From contig JBEMAQ010000006.1 in NCBI GenBank assembly GCA_040274725.1, forward strand, positions 1 to 64,000: 64,000 bases of DNA, given 5' to 3'. Every line of letters begins with the position of its first letter. Position 1 is the first letter of the stretch. The stretch comes from Solibacillus sp040274725 (GTDB lineage Bacteria > Bacillota > Bacilli > Bacillales_A > Planococcaceae). Made by a program: the position numbers and the translations under genes. The notes beneath the pieces were generated by a model. The model searched no databases. It saw only the letters and a program-made list of their open reading frames with translations, and had not been told where the DNA came from. This document shows, piece by piece, positions 43,717 through 53,310 of the stretch.

Positions 43717-46700
43717 ATGTTTTTCGGAAAGAAATTATTGAATGTCGTACTGGCTGTCGCTTTAGTATTTTCAATGCTGACACCAGCGACGATTTCTGTT
43801 CAGGCAGAAGAGCTTGAAACTGTTTTAAATGATGAGCAAGCAGTAAATGAGCTTTTAGTAACGACTCCAGACAGTGCAGAGGTGGAAATACAGCCATCAA
43901 TGCCACTAACTAAAGAAGAATTATTAAATAATTTGAATCCGTCCATTGATACAGCTATTCAAGCAGCGATGGATTATGTTGTAGGAAAAATACCAGCGCC
44001 TAAATATAACAATGAGTGGGGTATTTTATTACTTGCGCGCGGTGACTATGACAATCAGGATTATTTTAATACGTATTTAACGAATGTTGACACGCATGTG
44101 CTAACAAAAGAAGGCGTGTTAAGCAATTCGTATACAGATTATTCACGCTTAATAATTGGTCTTGCGGCTATTGGCAAAAATGCGACAGCTGTAAATGGCT
44201 ATAATTTATTAGAAAAGCTAGCAGACTATGAAAAGGTCATAAAGCAAGGAATTAATGGTTCAGTTTATGGACTTCTTGCATTAGACACGTACCAATATAA
44301 TGTTCCACAAGTAGAACTAGAGACAGCTACAACAAGAGAAAAGTTAATTGAAGCTATTTTAGCGAAGGAAATTGATGGTGGTGGCTTTGCATTTTCTGGT
44401 ACAAATCCAGATGTAGATATGACCGCAATGACACTTCAAGCATTAGCACCATATAAGGCTCAACAAGAAGTAGCAGCAGTTATTGATCGCGGCTTAGCGG
44501 TTCTAGCTAAGGCGCAATTAGATAATGGTGGCTTTAAATCATATGGTAGTGAAAACGTGCAAAGTGCGGCACAAGTATTAGTCGCTTTATCTGCGCTCGG
44601 CATTGATGCGGCAGAAGATGCGCGCTTTGTGAAAGCAGACGGCGCGTGGATCGTTTCGAATATGATGGAATTTTATTCGGGAACAGGCTTTAAGCAGCCG
44701 AAGACCGGCAAAAGTGATAATCAAATGGCTACACAGCAAGCAGGCTATGCGCTAGTCGCTTATGACCGCTTTTTAAAAGGAAAAACTTCTTTATATGATA
44801 TGACGGACGTTACGTATGACCGAACAGGCACAGCTACAGAACCGTCAACTTCGGATGGGGAAACATCAGAGGGAGAAGTAACAGTAACAGACCATATCGC
44901 AACGATGTCGATTAAAGTGTCAGATGAGGAAATCATTCTACCAACTGAACAATTCAACATTACAGCAGACGAAACAGCATATTCATTATTAAAACGTATT
45001 ACACTACAAAAGCAAATTGCGTTAGATGACCGCACAACCGATATGGGCGCATACATTGCTGGTATTGCGGGTGTGAAGGAATTTGACCATGGCCCGACAA
45101 GTGGCTGGATGTATCGTGTAAATGGTGAAACATTACAGTTTTCAGCAGATAACTATGTTGTGGAGCCGAATGATGAAATTGAGTGGCTGTACACGAAAAA
45201 TTTAGGTGAGGATTTAGCACCTGAAAAAACGACGGTAACGGTGCGTGTGGAAGGCTACAACAAAACGATTTTACCGAAAACAGCAGTAGAAGTAGCTGCA
45301 TTTGATTTAACAGGGTTAGTAACAGACGAAAAGTTAGCAGAAATATATAAAACAAACGTAACACCACTTGCACTACACGCTATTATTCAAGCGTTCAAAG
45401 ATGCAGGTTATGATGTAACAGACAAGGAGCAGTTTAACTTTGGTGACGGCTCTTACTTTACGAATTTAGCAGGCTTAAAAGCAGGTGCTGTTACAACGCG
45501 TGACGGCTGGAGCTATGCAGTAAACAACAAATCACCAAATGTTGGTGTCAATGCATATGAGCTAAAATCTGGTGAAGAAATCGTTGTGTATTTCGGTACA
45601 GATTGGCAAGTCGATGCGTATAGCTATTTCACATTACAGGCAGTAGAAAATAAGCAGTATACAGTTCAATTATCAGCGATTTACTTTGATGAAAACTGGG
45701 CACCAGTTGCGAAGCCAGTGAGCGATGCAACGATCATTATTGATGGCAAAGAATCGGTGTATAAAACAGACGCAGAAGGGCTTGTTACAGTTCAATTTGC
45801 CAAAGAGGGCACACATGAGCTAACAGCCATTAAAAAAGCTGGTGATTACAGCATTATTAGCCGTCCTTATTTAGCGATTGATGTAAATAAAGAAATGGTC
45901 GTGACGCCAGAACCTACACCAGTAGAGCCTGAGCCAACACCAGAACCAACACAACCTGAAATCGTCGTACCACCATCAGCAGTAACACCACTTGTGGAGA
46001 AAACGACAGCGTTTTTATTACAAAAAGCACCGACTGCTACATTCAGTAGTGAATGGGCGATTATTTCGTTAGCGCGCAGTCAAGCAGCGGTACAAAAAAG
46101 CTATTATGACAATTATTTAGCAAGTGTAGCAGATGCTTTAAAAGAAACGAACGGGACATTAGAAGGGCCGCGCACAGAGCATTCACGTTTAATTTTAGCG
46201 TTGTCTGCAATCGGTGTAGATGCAACAAATGTAGGTGGCTATAACGTATTTGCGCCACTACATGATTTTGATCAAGTAATCGCGCAAGGATTAAATGGTC
46301 CGATTTTCGCATTACTTGCATTTGATGCACAAAAATATAATCCACCAGTTGCCGCATTAGGTCGTGTAGCGTCGTTAACAGATGTAGCAGCGACAACGGT
46401 AACAACGCGGGAAAAATTAGTTGATCATATTGTAAGCAGTGAACTTGCAGATGGCGGTTTTGCGTTATCTGGAACAAAAGCTGACCCAGATTTAACAGCA
46501 ATGGCACTGCAAGCATTAGCACCATATAAAGCGGATGCGAAGGTCGCAAAAGTGATTGACCGCGCAGTTGCACAGCTAGCAAGTATTCAACTAACAAACG
46601 CAGGCTACACATCAGCAGGTAGTGAAAATGTGCAAAGTGCAGCGCAAGTATTAATCGCACTTTCTACATTAAATATTGATGCGGAAACAGATGCACGCTT

Positions 46701-48354
46701 CGTTAAAAATGGTCAAACAATTTTAGGTAATATTGAGAGTTACGCAATCGGTGACGGTAGTTATAAGCATCCGAAGAACGGTGCGTATAATGCGATGGCG
46801 ACTCAGCAAGTAACACAAGCACTTGTAGCATATGACCGCTTTAAAAAAGGTTTACCAGGTTTATTTGCGATGGCGGATGTAACGCTTGAAGAAACACCAA
46901 TTCCAACCCCAACACCAGGTACAGGTGGGGCAAGTGGTGGCGGTTCTGTAACACCAGCACCAGTACCGACAGAGCAGGTTGCATATATTGCCATTACGAA
47001 TAAATCATACGGTGATATTTTAGCGGAAACAGAAGTGAAGCTAAATAAAGGCGACACAGTTTATTCTGTACTAAAGCGTGCGACGGATGCAAAAGGCATT
47101 ACACTGAATACACGTTCTTCTTCATACGGCAAATATGTCGTGGGGATTGCGGGTGTGAAAGAGTTTGACCGTGGCCCGTTAAGTGGCTGGATGTACCGTG
47201 CGAACGGTGATTTCCCGTCGTATTCATCTGATTCGCATACTGTTAATGCAGGCGATTCAATTGAGTGGGTGTACACAGAGGATTTAGGGAAAGATGTTGG
47301 CGGTTACGTAAATGATATTGAAAATAAACCAGCAGCAGGTGGTGCAGGTGGCGGTGCGGCCGTTCAAAAGCCAGCACAGCCAGGTACTGAGCAATCAGTA
47401 GCAACTACAACTTCTAATGAAAAATTACAGGCAGCAATTACAGCAACGCAAATTGCAGCGCTAAAAAATGCGCCATTTGTGATGAAGGATAATGCAGGTG
47501 GCAAAGTAGAAATCCCATCGACCATCTTAAAAGCATTAAATTTAAAAGAAAACGAAACATTAAATGTCGCAGTAACAACTGAAAACAAGCAAATTCAAGT
47601 AACGCTTGAAAAAGAAGCGGCAGGCAAAAAATCACCAGTAGCAGCAGGTAAAAACTATGTAAAGGTGACATTGCCAACAGTGGCATCAGTAAACACAGTT
47701 GTACTGCAATTAGTAGATGGCGAATTGAAAGCTGTACCGCATAAAGTGGTAAACAATGAAATCGTGCTATTTGTTAAGGCAAGCGGAACATTTATTGTGA
47801 GCGAGGACAAGGTAACGTTTAACGATATTGACAAGCTTGTAAATAAAGATGATATCGAATTTTTAGCGAGCCGTCTTGTCATTAAAGGAAAAGACGCGGA
47901 AAACTTTGCACCAAATGATAAAGTAACACGCGCACAATTCGCGGCCCTTGTAAGCCGTGCTTTAGGCTTACAGGCAAACGAAGCAAGCAATTTCACAGAT
48001 ACAAAAGGTAAGTGGTATGAGTCAGATGTACAAGCACTACTTGAAGCGGGGGTTACAACAGGTAAAACTGCGACAACCTTTGACCCAGGTGCCAATATGA
48101 CACGTGAGCAAGGTGCGGTATTTATGGCACGCATCCTAGCATACACAGGCTACGAGGCAGCACCAGCTGACAAAGTGACATTTAAAGATGAAGCGTCAAT
48201 TAACGCAGCCTATAAAGAGAACATTGCCTTACTTGTAGACCTTGGCATTATGTCAGGGAAAGAGGACGGCACATTTGATGCAAAAGGAAACTTAACGCGC
48301 GGTCAATTAGCGAAAATGCTAAAACGTACGTTAACGATTTCTGGATTAATGTAA
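43717..48354 (+). CDS. S-layer (SLH) protein with two alpha/alpha-toroids and three DUF4430 domains (tandem transcobalamin-like)
   Basis: A 1545-residue surface protein: signal peptide (1-30), toroid A (about 75-365), DUF4430-a (388-500, GPTSGWMYRVNG), DUF4430-b (505-628, DGWSYAVNNKSPNVG), Ig-like domain (640-730), a Pro/Glu/Thr linker, toroid B (758-1048, DPDLTAMALQALAPYK), a Pro/Gly linker, DUF4430-c (1088-1195, GPLSGWMYRANGDFPSY), a beta domain and three SLH domains (1366-1545). Toroid plus DUF4430 is the domain order of intrinsic factor and transcobalamin, here in two units on one chain. The toroids lack terpenoid-cyclase catalytic motifs. AGGGGG lies before the ATG, and the gene leads the operon behind a cobalamin riboswitch. 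Confidence 0.9.
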   Translation: MFFGKKLLNVVLAVALVFSMLTPATISVQAEELETVLNDEQAVNELLVTTPDSAEVEIQPSMPLTKEELLNNLNPSIDTAIQAAMDYVVGKIPAPKYNNEWGILLLARGDYDNQDYFNTYLTNVDTHVLTKEGVLSNSYTDYSRLIIGLAAIGKNATAVNGYNLLEKLADYEKVIKQGINGSVYGLLALDTYQYNVPQVELETATTREKLIEAILAKEIDGGGFAFSGTNPDVDMTAMTLQALAPYKAQQEVAAVIDRGLAVLAKAQLDNGGFKSYGSENVQSAAQVLVALSALGIDAAEDARFVKADGAWIVSNMMEFYSGTGFKQPKTGKSDNQMATQQAGYALVAYDRFLKGKTSLYDMTDVTYDRTGTATEPSTSDGETSEGEVTVTDHIATMSIKVSDEEIILPTEQFNITADETAYSLLKRITLQKQIALDDRTTDMGAYIAGIAGVKEFDHGPTSGWMYRVNGETLQFSADNYVVEPNDEIEWLYTKNLGEDLAPEKTTVTVRVEGYNKTILPKTAVEVAAFDLTGLVTDEKLAEIYKTNVTPLALHAIIQAFKDAGYDVTDKEQFNFGDGSYFTNLAGLKAGAVTTRDGWSYAVNNKSPNVGVNAYELKSGEEIVVYFGTDWQVDAYSYFTLQAVENKQYTVQLSAIYFDENWAPVAKPVSDATIIIDGKESVYKTDAEGLVTVQFAKEGTHELTAIKKAGDYSIISRPYLAIDVNKEMVVTPEPTPVEPEPTPEPTQPEIVVPPSAVTPLVEKTTAFLLQKAPTATFSSEWAIISLARSQAAVQKSYYDNYLASVADALKETNGTLEGPRTEHSRLILALSAIGVDATNVGGYNVFAPLHDFDQVIAQGLNGPIFALLAFDAQKYNPPVAALGRVASLTDVAATTVTTREKLVDHIVSSELADGGFALSGTKADPDLTAMALQALAPYKADAKVAKVIDRAVAQLASIQLTNAGYTSAGSENVQSAAQVLIALSTLNIDAETDARFVKNGQTILGNIESYAIGDGSYKHPKNGAYNAMATQQVTQALVAYDRFKKGLPGLFAMADVTLEETPIPTPTPGTGGASGGGSVTPAPVPTEQVAYIAITNKSYGDILAETEVKLNKGDTVYSVLKRATDAKGITLNTRSSSYGKYVVGIAGVKEFDRGPLSGWMYRANGDFPSYSSDSHTVNAGDSIEWVYTEDLGKDVGGYVNDIENKPAAGGAGGGAAVQKPAQPGTEQSVATTTSNEKLQAAITATQIAALKNAPFVMKDNAGGKVEIPSTILKALNLKENETLNVAVTTENKQIQVTLEKEAAGKKSPVAAGKNYVKVTLPTVASVNTVVLQLVDGELKAVPHKVVNNEIVLFVKASGTFIVSEDKVTFNDIDKLVNKDDIEFLASRLVIKGKDAENFAPNDKVTRAQFAALVSRALGLQANEASNFTDTKGKWYESDVQALLEAGVTTGKTATTFDPGANMTREQGAVFMARILAYTGYEAAPADKVTFKDEASINAAYKENIALLVDLGIMSGKEDGTFDAKGNLTRGQLAKMLKRTLTISGLM

Positions 48355-48370
48355 TAAAAAGAACAGACTT

Positions 48371-48407
48371 CATCTCACGCTTTTTAGAGCGTGGGATGTT
48401 GTTGTTT
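48371..48407 (+). terminator. Intergenic hairpin, weak terminator
   Basis: CATCTCACGCT pairs with AGCGTGGGATG (one G-U) and is followed by TTGTTGTTTCT. The interrupted T-run suggests partial termination, which would leave the SLH gene more highly expressed than the genes after it. Confidence 0.55.
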
Positions 48408-48430
48408 CTAAATGGGGAGGTTTTTTTAGG

Positions 48431-49948
48431 ATGAAGCAAAGATTTACATTGTTATTCACGCTTATACTTTCAGTGTTTTTCGTCGTATCACCTGTTAGCG
48501 CACAAGTTCAACTAGACGATGCGTACACATCTGCGGCGAGCTATATGGTGAAAAAAGTACCGAACCCGACATATGGTGATGAGTGGTTTATCATCGCGCT
48601 TGCTCGGGGCGATGGGGACGTGCCAACAGGCTATTTTGACACGTACTATAAAAATTTAGTCACTGAGGTGAAGGCGCTAAAGGGCGAATTGCATGAATTA
48701 AAGTACACGGAGTACTCGCGCGTTATTTTAGCACTATCGGCAATCGGTAAGGATGCGACGAATGTTGGGGGCTACAACTTAGTAAATAAGCTAAGTGATT
48801 TTGATCTTGTGGCATGGCAAGGGGTGAATGGGCCAATTTTTGCGCTTTTAGCATTAGATAGCCATGGCTATACATTACCGCAATCCGCGACAAATAGCCG
48901 CGAGAAAATGGTCGATTATCTGCTGAGTAAACAGTTAAGTGACGGGGGATTCTCATTGACAGAGGAAGCAAGTGATACAGATATGACAGCTATGGCTGTG
49001 CAAGCATTGTCTTCTTATATGGGAGATGAAAGAGTGAAGACAACGGTAGAGCGTGCAGTTACCGCATTAGCCAAATTACAGGATGACAAAGGATTTTATG
49101 CCAACTGGGAGGCACCAAATGCAGAAAGCGCTGCGCAAGTTGTGACGGCATTGACGAGTGTGGGTGTAGACCCGGCGCAGGATGCAAGATTTAAAAATGT
49201 ATTACCAAGCTTATTGACATTTTATCATGCAGCAGATGGTGGCTTTAAGCATGTAGCGGAAGCAAAAGACTCAAATGCAATGGCAACGGAGCAGGTGGCA
49301 TATGCGCTTGCTTCTTATAAGCGTTTTTTAGCAGGGAAAACGAAGCTGTATGATATGACGGATACAAAAAAGGTAGTTACTCCAGCTCCAGTAGTGCCGC
49401 TAGTTCAAAGTGTCGGCTTTAAAGACATGGTAAACCATTGGGCAAAAGCGGACGTCGAAAAAGCAACAGCGCTTCATATTTTAAAAGGCTATGACGATAA
49501 TACATTTCGCCCAAATAATGAGCTAACACGCGTGCAGGCCATTTCGATTTTAGTACGCGCACTTGGCTTACAAGGTAATGCTTCACCATTTACAGATATC
49601 ACAAACTATAATGCGGCAACAAAGCAGGAAATCGCCGCAGCGTATGAGGCGGGATTACTTGTAACAAACGGTACGAGACTAGCACCAACGGAAAAAATTT
49701 CGCGTCAGGAGCTAGCGGTGATGCTACAGCGCGCGTACCGCTTGAAGACAGGCACGGCTTACGAAACGAACGAGCTCGCTCCGCTGAAGGATATTGCAGG
49801 GTTAACGAAAGAAGCGCAGCAAGCCATTACGTTTTTATATGATTTTGAAATTGCACAAGGTGCGGACGGCTGGTTTAAGCCTAACAACACAACAACACGT
49901 GCACATGCGGCCAAAATGCTTGTGCAGTTTTTACAGGTGGTGAAATAA
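48431..49948 (+). CDS. S-layer (SLH) protein with alpha/alpha-toroid domain
   Basis: A 505-residue compact surface protein: signal peptide (1-25), one toroid (about 28-312) and three SLH domains (about 325-505). Toroid segments such as YSRVILALSAIGKDATNVGGYN, QGVNGPIFALLALDS and DTDMTAMAVQALSSY closely follow toroid B of the preceding protein, so the two come from duplication. It has no DUF4430 domain; one could be supplied by the lipoprotein encoded next. GGGGAGG precedes the ATG. The stop is 3 bases from the next start. Confidence 0.88.
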   Translation: MKQRFTLLFTLILSVFFVVSPVSAQVQLDDAYTSAASYMVKKVPNPTYGDEWFIIALARGDGDVPTGYFDTYYKNLVTEVKALKGELHELKYTEYSRVILALSAIGKDATNVGGYNLVNKLSDFDLVAWQGVNGPIFALLALDSHGYTLPQSATNSREKMVDYLLSKQLSDGGFSLTEEASDTDMTAMAVQALSSYMGDERVKTTVERAVTALAKLQDDKGFYANWEAPNAESAAQVVTALTSVGVDPAQDARFKNVLPSLLTFYHAADGGFKHVAEAKDSNAMATEQVAYALASYKRFLAGKTKLYDMTDTKKVVTPAPVVPLVQSVGFKDMVNHWAKADVEKATALHILKGYDDNTFRPNNELTRVQAISILVRALGLQGNASPFTDITNYNAATKQEIAAAYEAGLLVTNGTRLAPTEKISRQELAVMLQRAYRLKTGTAYETNELAPLKDIAGLTKEAQQAITFLYDFEIAQGADGWFKPNNTTTRAHAAKMLVQFLQVVK

Positions 49949-49951
49949 ATC

Positions 49952-50818
49952 GTGAAAAAGCAGTGGAAGCAGTTGTTGTTTGTTCTTCTTACAGTGTTCC
50001 TGCTAGCAGCGTGCGGGATTCAGTCTGTTGAGCAATATGAAAAGATGGAGGCCGAGGAGCGTAGTGTTGAGGAAGTTGTAAGTGAGCCGCATGAGGAGTC
50101 GCCTGCAATAAAAGAGGAACCGGCTGTTGAAAAGGTAGAGGAAGCGGAGCCGATTGAAAAGGTTGCCCCAAAAGAGGAGCCAAAGGAAGAGCCGCAGCCT
50201 ACAAAAGTTGAGGAAAAGGTTGAAGTAAAGAAAGAGCCAGAATCAAAGCCAGAATCAAAGCCAGAACCAAAGCTTGAGGCGAAACCAATACCAGAGCCGA
50301 CAGTAGAGGTTAAAAGTGAGCCAAAGCAGGAGAAGTCAGAAGTAAAACAAGACGTGGCACCTGCACCAAAAGAGGCACCAACATCGCAGCCCGCGGAGAA
50401 AAAACGCACCGTGACAATTGCGATTTACGTGCATAGCTTAGTGGCGAATATGGACAAGCTGCATCCGTCACTAAAGAGCGAGAAATATGTACCGTCTAGT
50501 GGCGTTGTATTAAACCCTGTGACATATGAGTTGTTATCAGAAAAGGATACGGTTTGGGATATACTACGCCGCGCGGCAAAGGAGCATAACATTCAGCTTG
50601 AATATGAGGGCGCGGATGAAAATATTTATGACAGTGTTTATATAGAAGGAATTCATCACTTGTACGAATTTAGCGCAGGTCCGCTAAGTGGCTGGATGTA
50701 CAAGGTGAACGGCACATTTCCGAATTACGGCGCGAGTCAGTACACACTTGAAGATGGTGATGTAATTGAATGGCATTACACGGTGGATTTAGGCCGGGAT
50801 TTAGGGAAGGATGTTTAG
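49952..50818 (+). CDS. DUF4430 lipoprotein with Glu/Lys/Pro-rich stalk
   Basis: This 288-residue lipoprotein starts at GTG and has the lipobox LLAAC (Cys 21). Residues about 25-150 are a low-complexity Glu/Lys/Pro/Val tether; residues about 155-288 are a DUF4430 domain with FSAGPLSGWMYKVNGTFPNYG and the ending DGDVIEWHYTVDLGRD. It would hold a transcobalamin-beta-like domain on a flexible leash above the membrane, next to the ECF transporter encoded by the next three genes. It is the counterpart of the anchored protein at 23551-24084, sharing the stretch YEGADENIYDSVY-like and GI-YLYEFS pattern. Confidence 0.87.
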   Translation: MKKQWKQLLFVLLTVFLLAACGIQSVEQYEKMEAEERSVEEVVSEPHEESPAIKEEPAVEKVEEAEPIEKVAPKEEPKEEPQPTKVEEKVEVKKEPESKPESKPEPKLEAKPIPEPTVEVKSEPKQEKSEVKQDVAPAPKEAPTSQPAEKKRTVTIAIYVHSLVANMDKLHPSLKSEKYVPSSGVVLNPVTYELLSEKDTVWDILRRAAKEHNIQLEYEGADENIYDSVYIEGIHHLYEFSAGPLSGWMYKVNGTFPNYGASQYTLEDGDVIEWHYTVDLGRDLGKDV

Positions 50819-50821
50819 TAC

Positions 50822-51703
50822 GTGAAAGCTTTTGAAACCTATCACCCCGTTGTATTATTTCTATTTTTTGCGGCAGTCATTAGCATGTCGATGTTTTTTA
50901 TGCACCCTGTTTATTTATGCCTGACGCTATTTCTAGCAGTCGCGCTTAATTTTTTAATGAAGCGCGGCAGCTTTTTTAAGGAGTGGAAGCTATATGTACC
51001 GCTATTTTTTATTATGGCGATCATTAATCCACTCATTAGCCATAACGGTGAGCTTGTGTTGTTTTATTTAAACGGTAATGCGGTGACGGTTGAAGCGATT
51101 GTGTACGGGATGGCGATTGCGGTCATGCTCATTGCGGTGATGCTGTGGTTTAGCTGCTACAACGAGGTGATGACCTCAGATAAGTTTTTATACTTATTTA
51201 GTAAAATTTCACCTGCACTCGCTCTAACGATTTCAATTTCCATGCGCCTTGTACCACGCTTTACGCATCAGCTTACACAAATTGCGCGCGCGCAAAAAAC
51301 GATTGGCATGGATTATCGTACAGGAAAGCTAATGCACCGCATAAAATGCATCGCACGTATTTTGTCGGTGCTTATTACGTGGGCGCTTGATAATGCGATT
51401 GATACCGCGGATTCTATGAAGGCGCGCGGCTATGGGATTGGAAAGCGTAGCACGTTTTCTGTTTTTATCTTTGAACGCAGGGACGGGCAGCTACTAGCAT
51501 TTATTGTGCTACTCATTGTAATAAATATTGGGGCTGTTTTGTACGGCGCGACGACGTTTTATTTTTATCCGAGATTTTCTAGCCTTGAGCTAGATGGAGT
51601 GTCTTTGTTATTTTATTGTAGTTATTTTATGCTGCTAGCTATTCCGCTAGTAGTTGAGATAAAGGAGAGTTTAAAATGGCACAGCTTAAAATCGAGCATG
51701 TAA
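50822..51703 (+). CDS. ecfT: ECF transporter transmembrane subunit EcfT
   Basis: A 293-residue EcfT with about six membrane helices and the coupling motif in MKARGYGIGKRS (about residue 200). It begins with FETYHPVVLFLFF, matching the FSTFHPLLLSIYY start of the EcfT at 22663-23526; the two are paralogues. The start is GTG three bases after the lipoprotein stop, and its end overlaps the ATPase gene by 28 bases, so translation is coupled. Here it has a likely S component two genes downstream. Confidence 0.9.
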   Translation: MKAFETYHPVVLFLFFAAVISMSMFFMHPVYLCLTLFLAVALNFLMKRGSFFKEWKLYVPLFFIMAIINPLISHNGELVLFYLNGNAVTVEAIVYGMAIAVMLIAVMLWFSCYNEVMTSDKFLYLFSKISPALALTISISMRLVPRFTHQLTQIARAQKTIGMDYRTGKLMHRIKCIARILSVLITWALDNAIDTADSMKARGYGIGKRSTFSVFIFERRDGQLLAFIVLLIVINIGAVLYGATTFYFYPRFSSLELDGVSLLFYCSYFMLLAIPLVVEIKESLKWHSLKSSM

Positions 51704-53310
51704 GCTTTAGTTATCCAAATGAGACGCAGTCTATATTGCGAGATGTGCAGCTTGAGGTCGAGCAAGGTGCATTTATCGTTATTATTGGACAGTCAGGCTG
51801 CGGAAAAAGCACGCTACTGCGTCAAATGAAGCGGGAATTGCGTCCGCATGGTGAGCTTTCGGGTGTTGTGAAATATGAAGGCATGGCACTTGATGAGCTA
51901 AGTGATGAGGTAGCCGCGACACATATCGGCTACGTATTGCAGCAGCCAGAAAATCAAATTGTAACTGATAAGGTGTGGCACGAGTTGGCATTTGGTCTAG
52001 AAAATTTAGGGCTAGACACGCAAATGATTCGCCGGAGAGTGGCGGAGATGTCAAACTTTTTTGGGATACATAAATGGTTTCATCATAAAACGACCGAGCT
52101 ATCCGGTGGGCAAAAGCAGCTTCTCAATTTAGCATCTGTCATGCTGATGCAACCAAAAATTTTACTATTAGATGAGCCGACCTCACAGCTTGATCCAATT
52201 GCCGCCGCGGAGTTTTTACAAACGCTAAAGCGACTAAATACGGAGCTTGGCTTGACGGTTATTTTAGTCGAGCATCGGTTAGAGGATGTCCTGCCACTTG
52301 CTGACCGCGTGGTAGTGATGGATGGCGGCAGAATTTTATATGACGGCGCGCCGCAGCATGTAGGAGAAGGGCTACCGGAAAATCACCCGATGCTACTTGC
52401 CTTGCCGACTGCGACAAAAATTTTTCATGCATTAGGTGGTAAAGGCGCGGCACCGCTGACGATTCGTGAGGGACAGCGCTGGCTACGTGCACAGTGTATA
52501 GAAGGCATGCAGCATGTAGACGCTGGTGAGCATAAGGGGTCTGTTGTAATTGATGCAAAAGACGTCGCCTTCCGTTATGAAAAATCAGCACCAGATATTG
52601 TAGCGCATTTTAATGTTCAAGTAAGGCAGGGTGAATTTTTCTCCATTATTGGAGGGAACGGCTCAGGTAAATCAACGGCACTGTCACTGCTTGCCGGGTT
52701 GCAAAAGCCGAGCCGTGGCCATATTTTTATTCAGGGTGTGAAACAAAAAAAGACGAGTGGCAAAGAGTGGTCACTCATCATGCTGCTACCTCAGGACCCA
52801 AAAACATTATTCGTCGAAAAAACGGTGCAGCGCGAGCTTGACCAGCTAGCAAGTCACCCGATGTATGCGCATGACTTGCAGGAGGAAATTATTCAGCTTC
52901 TGCACCTTGAGCACCTGCTGCATCGTCATCCGTATGATTGTAGCGGCGGTGAGCAGCAGCGGATTGCCCTGGCAAAGCTACTCATTTTACAGCCAAAAAT
53001 TTTGCTGTTAGACGAGCCAACAAAGGGGCTAGATGCACACGCAAAAGAGGAGCTTGGTGCAATTTTGAAGGCACTGCAGGTCAAGGGTGTCACACTTGTT
53101 GTCGTCACACATGACATTGAGTTTTCGGCAAAATATAGCGACCGCTGTAGTTTATTTTTTGATCGCAATTTAGTATCAATTGACACACCGCGTGCCTTTT
53201 ATAGCGGCAATAGCTTTTACACAACCGCCGCGCACCGTATTAGCCGCGGCATTGTAGAAGGTGCGATTACGTATGAGGATGTGATTTTATGCAAAGCAAG
53301 CGTCGTTTAA
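51676..53310 (+). CDS. ECF transporter double ATPase (fused EcfA-EcfA')
   Basis: A 544-residue chain with two ABC ATPase domains: Walker A GQSGCGKST (residues 38-46) with signature LSGGQKQ, then Walker A GGNGSGKST (about 325) with CSGGEQQ. Both Walker B motifs (LLLDEPT) are present. It powers the EcfT/S transporter of this operon. It is paralogous to the ATPase at 21026-22690, sharing phrases such as NFFGIHKWFH and GNSFYTTAA-type ends. It overlaps both neighbours, 28 bases with EcfT and 22 with the S gene. Confidence 0.93.
   Translation: MAQLKIEHVSFSYPNETQSILRDVQLEVEQGAFIVIIGQSGCGKSTLLRQMKRELRPHGELSGVVKYEGMALDELSDEVAATHIGYVLQQPENQIVTDKVWHELAFGLENLGLDTQMIRRRVAEMSNFFGIHKWFHHKTTELSGGQKQLLNLASVMLMQPKILLLDEPTSQLDPIAAAEFLQTLKRLNTELGLTVILVEHRLEDVLPLADRVVVMDGGRILYDGAPQHVGEGLPENHPMLLALPTATKIFHALGGKGAAPLTIREGQRWLRAQCIEGMQHVDAGEHKGSVVIDAKDVAFRYEKSAPDIVAHFNVQVRQGEFFSIIGGNGSGKSTALSLLAGLQKPSRGHIFIQGVKQKKTSGKEWSLIMLLPQDPKTLFVEKTVQRELDQLASHPMYAHDLQEEIIQLLHLEHLLHRHPYDCSGGEQQRIALAKLLILQPKILLLDEPTKGLDAHAKEELGAILKALQVKGVTLVVVTHDIEFSAKYSDRCSLFFDRNLVSIDTPRAFYSGNSFYTTAAHRISRGIVEGAITYEDVILCKASVV

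Noticed and set aside
28013..48354. Repetitive SLH and stalk sequences as a CRISPR or satellite
   Set aside because: The repeats are in-frame protein repeats with diverged DNA, not short regular direct repeats with spacers.
24089..49948. Toroid domains as terpenoid cyclases or protein prenyltransferases
   Set aside because: No DXDD, QW or zinc-ligand motif is visible, all are exported, and they sit beside DUF4430 and ECF genes, so a binding barrel fits better.
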